Assembly (NCBI GenBank): GCA_003231035.1
Contig: QIHU01000397.1
Span: 1 to 5,038, forward strand
Direction: 5' to 3'
DNA: 5,038 bases
Origin: Acidobacteriota bacterium
GTDB taxonomy: Bacteria > Acidobacteriota > Thermoanaerobaculia > Multivoradales > SZUA-115
The position numbers were made by a program, and so were the translations under genes. Below are positions 1 to 5,038 of this stretch, in pieces. The notes below the pieces were generated by a model. It saw nothing but the letters and a program-made list of their open reading frames with translations, had not been told where the DNA came from and ran no database searches. The first letter of the stretch is position 1, and every line of letters starts with the position of its first letter.

Positions 1-3000
1 TGGTCACCACCGCCCGCCAGTTTCCCGGCGGCAGGTTGGTGAAGCTCGCGCGGCCGGCCGCCACGGGGTACTGAGCCAGCAGCGGAGCGGAGCCTCGCGG
101 TTTGCGCAAAGGACGACCGTTGGCGCCCACCAGCTGGAGCTGACCGGCGCCACCCTCGACCACCAGGTCGGGAACGGTCAGTTCCAACTGGGCTCCCGGG
201 GTGAGGGCGAGTGTCGCCGCCGGCCCGGGAACGACCACTTGCGCCGAGACCACCGCCGAGTCTCCGCTGTACAACACCAGCTCCCACTGGCCACGCGGTA
301 CGCTGGCAATATAGACCCTGCCTGCTTCGCGAGGGGTGTAGACGCCACCCGCGATCGAACGACCGGTCGGATCGACGACCGACGCGATGACCGTGCCCGG
401 CGAGCCACCTTGCCCCCGGGCAACGAAGAAGGTCAGACCGCCACCCGGCTGCATCGCCAGACGGAGGTTGTCGATCGGCGAGGTCGAGACTTCGATCTCC
501 GCCTCCGCTTGCTCAAAGCCCTCTTTGCGCGCCACCACTCGCCAACGGCCGGTGGTCAGTTCGCCCAGATTGAACTGCCCCGACTCACCGCTCAAAACGC
601 CGCCGCCCATCGACTCTGCCCCCGGAATCGGAGTCTTGTCGACTCGGTGCGCGGAGATCCGTACCGCGACCAGGGCTGAGCGGTCGCTGGCGTCCACCAC
701 CGTTCCGCGCACCACGGTGGTCACAAGCTCAACTCGAACCTCGCGATCCGTCGTCAGTTCGATAGTTTCGGTGTGGAGCGAACCCCCTTCGGAGCCGAGG
801 ACGATAAGTTGGTACTCGCCCTCCTTGAGTCCCGAAAGCTTGAATTGGCCCCTTTGATCGGTCTCCCCAACGGCAGAGGGGACCTGCGCCAGAAGCAAGG
901 CCACCTGTTGCCCCGCGACCGGCTCACCCCGACGAATGACGACCCCAGAGAGGGTCAAGCCGCCGCCAAAATCGAGATCGAGGGTCGCCTCTTTCTGCCC
1001 GCCGGGGATCACCACCAACTCCGCCACCTGCTTTCCGCTCGGCGCGTGGGCGGCCATCACCTGCCATTCACCAGAGCTCAAGCCCTCAAGCCGGTAGCGG
1101 CCTTCGTAGTCCACCTCACCCGACACCAATCCTCCCGCGCTCTGGCTAAAGGCGATGATCGTCACATCCCCGAGTTCTTCCAGTTCCAGCCCTAGCAACC
1201 GGCCGACGATCTTCGCGCTCTCGGCGAGCCTCAGTTCGATCCCTTCGACGTTCGCTCCCGACACCTCGATCGAGGCTTGCGACTCCGCCCGCCCCTTGGT
1301 TTCATGCTCCGCGCCAAGCCGGTAGCTCCCGTTGGCGACGCCAGCAAGGGTGAAACCGCCATCGGCGGCCGTGGTCTCACCCATCGGCCGCCAGGTGATC
1401 CGTGAGGTCCGCGCCGTCACCTGTGCGCCAGCCACCGGGGCGCCAGCGTTGTCCACCACTCGGCCACTGATCTCGAAACCCGCCTCCAGAACCAGATCAA
1501 GCCGATTCTCGCCGGCTCTGACTTGTAGATCTTTAACCGCTCGCGTATACCGCTGGCTGGTCGCTTCCACGCTCACCAACCCTAGTGCAACGCCTTCCAA
1601 CCGGTATTCTCCATCCGCGTCGGTGCCGGTGGCGGAGTTGCCGACAAAGGACAGTCGATCGGTGAACTGAAAGTCCTTGACCAAGCCGACAACGACAGCG
1701 GCCACCGGTTCGCCGCCAGTCGTCGTCACTCTGCCCACGATACTCGCTCCACGTTCGAGCACCAGCTCGAGCCCTTCCAAGTTACGACCTGGGCTCAGTT
1801 CCAACGCCGGCTTGAGGGCAGGGACATACCCTGCGGCCCAAGCCTTGAGGTTGAGGATACCCGGCGCCAGATCGGCCAACTCGAAGTTGCCCTCCTCGTC
1901 GCTGAGGGTTTGGCCCAAGGAACCGGACGCCCTCATGCCGGTCGCCGAACTTCCGGCGACCATCACCTGCGCACCCGAGACCGGCTCGCCATCTAGATTC
2001 AACACCCGGCCGGCGATGCGGGAGGACGGTTGCAAGACCACGGTCAAAGGTTCGATGGACGGTGCTTCCACACCGGGAACACTCTTGGTGACAAAGCCGG
2101 TGAGGACCACCTCCAGCTGTACCTTGCTACCGTTGCGCAGATCGGACAGAGAGAAGAAGCCCGCGATATCGGTAACGACACTGTTCTCTTCCTCCGCCGC
2201 GGAGGGGTCAAGAAGCCGCATCCAGCTCTCTTGCTCGTCGACGGTAATCTGGGCACCGGTGATCGGCTCGCCCTGGGGGTCCACCACCCAGCCTTCGACA
2301 GTGACCCCCGGCTCCAGGAGCACCGTGCCCAAATCCACCTGGCCGGGATGCGCCGGGATCTCAATTCCCGGCACTTGCAGGGCTGAGAAACCCGCGGCGC
2401 TGACCACCAGATCAAAGCGACCAGCCCCTAAATCAGCGATCTCGAACCGTCCCTTGGCATCGGTCGAGGCTCCGAGACTCGCCTCCGCCTCCCGCAAGGC
2501 GTAGGAGCGCCGCACCATCGAGCGAATATCTCCGCCCGTCTGCTTGACCAAACGCACCGTCGCGCCGGCCACGGGAATTTCGTCCAGATCGACCACCGTG
2601 CCGAACCCCAGATGGCCGACCGGGAGCACCAGCTCGACCGAGGTCGGCCCCTCCGCCTCGGTGGCGACCGGCTGGCGCAGGGGCGCGAACTTCGCCTGTT
2701 GGACGTGCAAGATGTAGTGGCTGGAGGGACGCAAAGAGTCCAAGCGAAAGCGGCCCTCAGTGTTGGAATAGCCGCTGCTGCCTTGGGTCCACCCGCCGCG
2801 GGAGCCCCGGCTCCGGTCCCGCGAGGCGGTCACCAGGACGTCGCGCACCGGCTGTCCCTGCTCGTCCACCACCCGGCCGTCGATGTGTGTGCTGGCCGCA
2901 AGAGCGAGTTTCGGCGCCTCGTACTCCTGGCCCGCCTCCAGCTCCACTTTGCTGTAGGAGGGCAGATACCCGGCCTTGGCGGCGGTGATGTAGGGCGGGC

Positions 3001-4081
3001 GGGCAGCGGAGGCGGTGAGCCGGAATCGGCCTTGAGCGTCCGACAGGACGAACATCGCGGCGCGCCGGTTCTGGAAGACGAAGGCTCCGGCGAGCGGGCG
3101 CTTAGTCTCAGCCTCGACCACCCTCCCCCTGAGCCACGTCACCGCCGGCAAAGTGACCACCTGGGGCTCATCCCGAGGCGGATTCTCCGCTTCGGCCTCT
3201 GCTTGCGTCGACGCCGTGTCCGACTCTGTACCCGACCCTAAGGTCGCTACCGTGACCGAGCTGCCGCGCCCCTCATCCGTGGACACCCAGAGCCGGATCT
3301 CTTCCTCGGCGGGAGCCCAAAACTCCAAGAGACCCGTTTCATCACTGCTCCCTGCCGGCCAATAGCCATCCCCGGCCCGCGTCAGCGCCGCAACCACGGG
3401 CCGACCCTGGTGGTCACGAACATTGATCGTTCGCAGGACCGCCGCACCTAGCCGCACCTCCATGGCGCCACTCTCCACCTTCTCCAGCGCGGTAGGAGCA
3501 AAGCCAGGTGCTCCGGCAACCAGCACTAGCGACGGCTTGTCAGACCAGGAGAGACGAACCTTGCCGGCGCCATCCGCCACCCCTCGCTGTATCGCCGCCT
3601 CCCAAGAAGGCTGGCGGTTGCGGCCTCGGGAGCCCATACCCACACGAGCGCCTGCAATCGGCTCTCCCTTCGGATCGAGGACCCGCAGCAACAGGCGTTG
3701 CGCCTTGCCCAGCCTGGCCGCCGGTAGCTGCATCGCACCCAGCAGCGGGGTCAGCTTGTAGCGAATCGGCATGAACCCTTTCGCCGTCACCCACACTTCC
3801 CACATTCCCGGCGCCGGGGCCGTCAGCTGGAACTCACCCTGTCGGTCGCTCTTGGTGGCGGTGACGACATCGGTCGCGAGCCAATCTTCGAGATCGGCGA
3901 TCCCCTGGCTGTAGTAGGTGACTTGGGGGCGCAACTCCACGGAGGCCATCCTCAGAGGTGCTCCAGCGGAATCCTCGACCCGCCCTTCGATGGTGAGTGG
4001 CGGCACCGCCAACACCGCGGGCACGAATCCGAGGGCGAGAGTGAGGAGCAGGAGACAGGCGGCTTGGCGGCACACAAACAT
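1..4081 (-). CDS. Giant exported protein with about 15 tandem carboxypeptidase regulatory-like domains (3' end outside window)
   Basis: The frame is open for 1360 codons from the ATG at 4081 to the window edge, with no stop. Residues 1-25 form a signal peptide, so the protein should act outside the cytoplasm. The rest is a chain of domains with the core pattern GRVVDxxGxPVxGAxV, then a variable loop, then TDxxGxFxLxxLxxGxYxLxVxAxGF. This is the signature of the carboxypeptidase regulatory-like fold (CarboxypepD_reg, related to CnaB), a seven-stranded beta sandwich used for structure, binding or surface display. Units begin near residues 30, 129, 216, 316, 399, 491, 595, 688, 780, 870, 957, 1043, 1123, 1215 and 1298. 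An acidic linker at about 282-309 separates units 3 and 4. No peptidase, TonB-dependent receptor barrel or anchor is visible. After residue 9 no cysteine occurs. The start is well fixed: it is the only ATG, GTG or TTG in this frame after the upstream stop, it has a Shine-Dalgarno-like run, and a signal peptide follows at once. The domain assignment is strong. The cellular role (scaffold, adhesin or sugar-binding protein) is unknown. Confidence 0.9.
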   Translation of the reverse strand, partial: MFVCRQAACLLLLTLALGFVPAVLAVPPLTIEGRVEDSAGAPLRMASVELRPQVTYYSQGIADLEDWLATDVVTATKSDRQGEFQLTAPAPGMWEVWVTAKGFMPIRYKLTPLLGAMQLPAARLGKAQRLLLRVLDPKGEPIAGARVGMGSRGRNRQPSWEAAIQRGVADGAGKVRLSWSDKPSLVLVAGAPGFAPTALEKVESGAMEVRLGAAVLRTINVRDHQGRPVVAALTRAGDGYWPAGSSDETGLLEFWAPAEEEIRLWVSTDEGRGSSVTVATLGSGTESDTASTQAEAEAENPPRDEPQVVTLPAVTWLRGRVVEAETKRPLAGAFVFQNRRAAMFVLSDAQGRFRLTASAARPPYITAAKAGYLPSYSKVELEAGQEYEAPKLALAASTHIDGRVVDEQGQPVRDVLVTASRDRSRGSRGGWTQGSSGYSNTEGRFRLDSLRPSSHYILHVQQAKFAPLRQPVATEAEGPTSVELVLPVGHLGFGTVVDLDEIPVAGATVRLVKQTGGDIRSMVRRSYALREAEASLGASTDAKGRFEIADLGAGRFDLVVSAAGFSALQVPGIEIPAHPGQVDLGTVLLEPGVTVEGWVVDPQGEPITGAQITVDEQESWMRLLDPSAAEEENSVVTDIAGFFSLSDLRNGSKVQLEVVLTGFVTKSVPGVEAPSIEPLTVVLQPSSRIAGRVLNLDGEPVSGAQVMVAGSSATGMRASGSLGQTLSDEEGNFELADLAPGILNLKAWAAGYVPALKPALELSPGRNLEGLELVLERGASIVGRVTTTGGEPVAAVVVGLVKDFQFTDRLSFVGNSATGTDADGEYRLEGVALGLVSVEATSQRYTRAVKDLQVRAGENRLDLVLEAGFEISGRVVDNAGAPVAGAQVTARTSRITWRPMGETTAADGGFTLAGVANGSYRLGAEHETKGRAESQASIEVSGANVEGIELRLAESAKIVGRLLGLELEELGDVTIIAFSQSAGGLVSGEVDYEGRYRLEGLSSGEWQVMAAHAPSGKQVAELVVIPGGQKEATLDLDFGGGLTLSGVVIRRGEPVAGQQVALLLAQVPSAVGETDQRGQFKLSGLKEGEYQLIVLGSEGGSLHTETIELTTDREVRVELVTTVVRGTVVDASDRSALVAVRISAHRVDKTPIPGAESMGGGVLSGESGQFNLGELTTGRWRVVARKEGFEQAEAEIEVSTSPIDNLRLAMQPGGGLTFFVARGQGGSPGTVIASVVDPTGRSIAGGVYTPREAGRVYIASVPRGQWELVLYSGDSAVVSAQVVVPGPAATLALTPGAQLELTVPDLVVEGGAGQLQLVGANGRPLRKPRGSAPLLAQYPVAAGRASFTNLPPGNWRAVVT
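2..3997 (-). repeat. Protein-level tandem array of about 15 carboxypeptidase regulatory-like units
   Basis: The repeat is visible in the translation but not as long DNA identity, so the array is old and diverged. Unit spacing is about 80 to 105 residues. The best copies open with IDGRVVDEQGQPV (399), EGWVVDPQGEPITGAQI (596), IAGRVLNLDGEPVSGAQV (689) and ISGRVVDNAGAPVAGAQV (871). Each is followed about 25 to 50 residues later by a strand-turn such as TDAKGRFEIADLGAGRF or SDEEGNFELADLAPG. Units 2, 3, 11 and 13-15 are weaker: unit 11 (957 onward) keeps IVGRL but loses the GxPVxGA part, and units 14 and 15 are recognised mainly by spacing and by their closing LPPGNWR-like turns. Unit boundaries are estimates made by eye. 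Confidence 0.85.
3155..3238 (-). other. Acidic low-complexity linker inside the repeat protein
   Basis: Residues about 282-309, rich in Ser, Thr, Glu, Ala and Pro (including STQAEAEAENPPRDEP), lie between repeat units 3 and 4. They match neither half of the repeat and look disordered. The linker divides the protein into an N-terminal block of three weaker units and a longer C-terminal block, so it may act as a flexible hinge. That role is inferred from composition only. Confidence 0.55.
4007..4081 (-). other. Sec signal peptide of the giant repeat protein
   Basis: Residues 1-25 show a short n-region with one arginine (MFVCRQA). A leucine- and alanine-rich hydrophobic core covers about residues 8-20, and a c-region ends PAVLA. 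The likely signal peptidase I cut is after VLA (residue 25), leaving a mature N-terminus VPPLT just before the first repeat. Cys9 lies at the head of the hydrophobic core, not after it, so it is not a lipobox cysteine. No twin-arginine motif is present. Confidence 0.8.
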
Positions 4082-4087
4082 CGAGAA

Positions 4088-4094
4088 CCCCCCT
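4088..4094 (-). promoter_or_regulatory. Ribosome binding site of the giant repeat gene
   Basis: The minus strand reads AGGGGGG, then six bases (TTCTCG), then the ATG at 4081. Spacing is right for a Shine-Dalgarno site, although the run is a G tract rather than a clean AGGAGG, so pairing with 16S rRNA would rely partly on G-U pairs. It supports the chosen start over the out-of-frame ATG at 4103. Confidence 0.5.
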
Positions 4095-4136
4095 AGGCTC
4101 CATCCAGCGGCGCGGCTGAGGCGCTCAACGTCGCGA

Positions 4137-4148
4137 AAGAGCGCTCTT
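4137..4148. promoter_or_regulatory. Perfect 12-base palindrome, possible operator
   Basis: The sequence AAGAGCGCTCTT equals its own reverse complement and directly abuts the candidate -10 box, so it would cover the predicted transcription start. A dimeric repressor site is one reading. The GCGCTC half can also pair with a GAGCGC lying 12 bases further along the minus strand (about 4117-4122), giving an alternative six-base RNA stem in the leader. With only three T residues following, it does not look like a rho-independent terminator. Confidence 0.3.
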
Positions 4149-4179
4149 ACTTTAGCACCCTCTGGGCAAAGAGAATCAA
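4149..4179 (-). promoter_or_regulatory. Possible promoter in the gap before the giant repeat gene
   Basis: On the minus strand a TTGATT box (4179-4174) is followed 19 bases later by TGCTAAAGT (4157-4149). The latter contains TAAAGT in an extended -10 context (TGN before the hexamer). Each hexamer matches the sigma-70 consensus at four of six positions, and the spacer is longer than the ideal 17. This short stretch is noticeably more AT-rich than its surroundings. It could give the giant gene its own transcript in addition to read-through from the ABC gene. The evidence is pattern only and is weak, since the sigma preference of this organism is unknown. Confidence 0.25.
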
Positions 4180-4189
4180 GCCGTGACGA

Positions 4190-5038
4190 TCAGAGCAAAC
4201 GGCGCGATGCGGCTGGCTTCTTAGCCTCCACCTCCACCTTCTCCACTTGCGGCGTGAAATCCTCTCCGGGATTGATGAACCGGTTGCTCTCGAACTGGTA
4301 CTGCCGATCGTGCAGATCCTTGTAGCGCCCGGCGACCGCGAGCAGCTCGGCGTGGGTTCCGCGCTCGACGATCCGCCCCGCTTCGAGAACCAAGATCTGA
4401 TCGGCGCTACGAATGGTCGACAGGCGGTGGGCGATGACGAAGGTGGTGCGGCCGCTGCGCAGCTGGTTGAGGCCGTCTTGAATCAGCGCCTCGCTCTCGC
4501 TGTCCAAACTGGAGGTGGCTTCGTCCAGAATCAGAATTCGGGGGTCGGCAAGGACGGCGCGGGCGATGGCCACCCGCTGGCGTTGCCCGCCCGAGAGTTT
4601 CACCCCGCGCTCGCCGACCACCGTGTCGTAGCCCTTGGGGAAGCCGACGACGAACTCTTCGCAGTGCGCCAGGCGGCCGGCCGCTTCGACCTCGTCGCGA
4701 TTCGCCGTCGGCCGACCGTAGGAGATGTTCTGCGCCACCGTGCCGTCAAACAGGAAGTTGTCTTGAAAGACCACCCCCAGCTGACGGCGGTACTCGGTCA
4801 AGCGCAACCCTTCCAAGTCGGCGCCATCGACGGTGACCGTCCCGCCGGTCGGCCGGTTGAAGGCCATCACCAGGCTGGTCAAAGTGCTCTTGCCGGAACC
4901 CGAAGGGCCCACCAAGGCCGTCGTCGAGCCCGCGGGAGCGGTGAACGACACATCGCGCAAGACGGGAACTCCCTCTTCGTACTCGAAGTGGACCCCCGTG
5001 AAGGCGATGGCGCCCTCGACGGTATCCACGGCTCGCCG
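4190..5038 (-). CDS. ABC exporter half-transporter, C-terminal ATPase domain (5' part outside window)
   Basis: The visible 282 residues hold a complete nucleotide-binding domain of the MsbA/LmrA/ABCB type, which couples ATP hydrolysis to export of lipids, peptides or drugs across the inner membrane. All key elements are intact: the A-loop tyrosine (codon 4979-4981, HFEYEEG), Walker A GPSGSGKST (4883-4909), Q-loop glutamine in VVFQDNFLFDGT (4763-4765), signature LSGGQRQR (LSGGQ at 4583-4597), Walker B ILILDE with the catalytic Glu (4520-4537), D-loop SSLD (4502-4513) and switch histidine in IAHRLST (4427-4429). The frame stays open through the window edge. A GTG at 5029 is not the likely start, because such domains normally follow a six-helix membrane domain on the same chain. 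After the ATPase fold comes a charged tail of about 35 residues ending in AASRRLL, longer than many relatives. The substrate cannot be told from this half, so no symbol is given. The gene runs into the giant repeat gene on the same strand with a 108-base gap. Confidence 0.93.
   Translation of the reverse strand, partial: RRAVDTVEGAIAFTGVHFEYEEGVPVLRDVSFTAPAGSTTALVGPSGSGKSTLTSLVMAFNRPTGGTVTVDGADLEGLRLTEYRRQLGVVFQDNFLFDGTVAQNISYGRPTANRDEVEAAGRLAHCEEFVVGFPKGYDTVVGERGVKLSGGQRQRVAIARAVLADPRILILDEATSSLDSESEALIQDGLNQLRSGRTTFVIAHRLSTIRSADQILVLEAGRIVERGTHAELLAVAGRYKDLHDRQYQFESNRFINPGEDFTPQVEKVEVEAKKPAASRRLL

Noticed and set aside
1677..2504. A 275-codon open frame on the plus strand
   Set aside because: It lies wholly antisense to the giant repeat gene. 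Its translation is rich in Ser, Thr, Pro and Arg with no recognisable motif, as expected for the complement of GC-rich coding DNA.
2612..3241. A 209-codon open frame on the plus strand
   Set aside because: It is antisense to repeat units 3-6, its composition is low-complexity Arg/Leu/Gly, and it has no family resemblance. The same reasoning covers the shorter plus-strand frames at 239-1195, 1332-1670 and 3153-3774.
1..4081. DNA-level tandem repeats or a CRISPR-like array
   Set aside because: Short recurrences such as GGCGAGCCG simply encode the repeated Gly-Glu-Pro of the protein domain. There are no regular identical repeats with unique spacers.
4055..4081. A lipoprotein lipobox around Cys9 of the giant protein
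   Set aside because: The cysteine precedes the hydrophobic core, and no LxxC-type box follows the core. An ordinary signal peptidase I site after VLA fits better.
3834..4103. A minus-strand frame starting at the ATG at 4103, 22 bases upstream of the chosen start
   Set aside because: It is out of frame with the signal peptide and repeats. It ends after 89 codons and has no motif.
4120..4189. A rho-independent terminator after the ABC gene
   Set aside because: The GC-rich palindrome has no loop and is followed by only three T residues. The CCC-AGA-GGG mini-stem near 4158-4168 is too short and lacks a T tract.
3918..4325. A plus-strand frame crossing the gap between the two genes
   Set aside because: It is antisense to the signal peptide region of one gene and to the C-terminus of the other. 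Its translation is Arg/Ser-rich and resembles no known protein.

Overview
The window is GC-rich bacterial DNA with two protein genes, both on the minus strand and both cut by a window edge. Reading in the direction of transcription (right to left), it opens with the C-terminal nucleotide-binding domain of an ABC exporter half-transporter (5038 to 4190). A 108-base gap follows (4189 to 4082). The rest is the first 1360 codons of one very long open frame (4081 to 1) that has no stop before the window ends.

The long frame starts at an ATG that follows a purine-rich Shine-Dalgarno-like run, and it encodes a Sec-type signal peptide. After that come about 15 diverged copies of a carboxypeptidase regulatory-like beta-sandwich domain (CarboxypepD_reg / CnaB-like superfamily), each roughly 80 to 105 residues long. 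No catalytic domain, membrane anchor or sorting signal is visible, and the C-terminus lies outside the window. Because the frame has no stop inside the window, it is easy to miss: the antisense strand carries several stop-free stretches of 110 to 275 codons that look like genes but are shadows.

The organism cannot be named from this sequence. High GC, a Sec-exported giant regulatory-like-domain protein and an MsbA-type exporter would fit Acidobacteriota (for example the Thermoanaerobaculia) or a similar environmental Gram-negative lineage. That is inference from family experience, with low confidence.

The two genes are co-oriented and could be cotranscribed. The gap also holds a weak promoter-like pair and a perfect 12-base palindrome, so the giant gene may have its own control. 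The exporter and the giant protein may be functionally linked, but adjacency is the only evidence, and the signal peptide points to Sec export rather than to the ABC protein. No RNA gene, mobile element, CRISPR array or convincing terminator was found.
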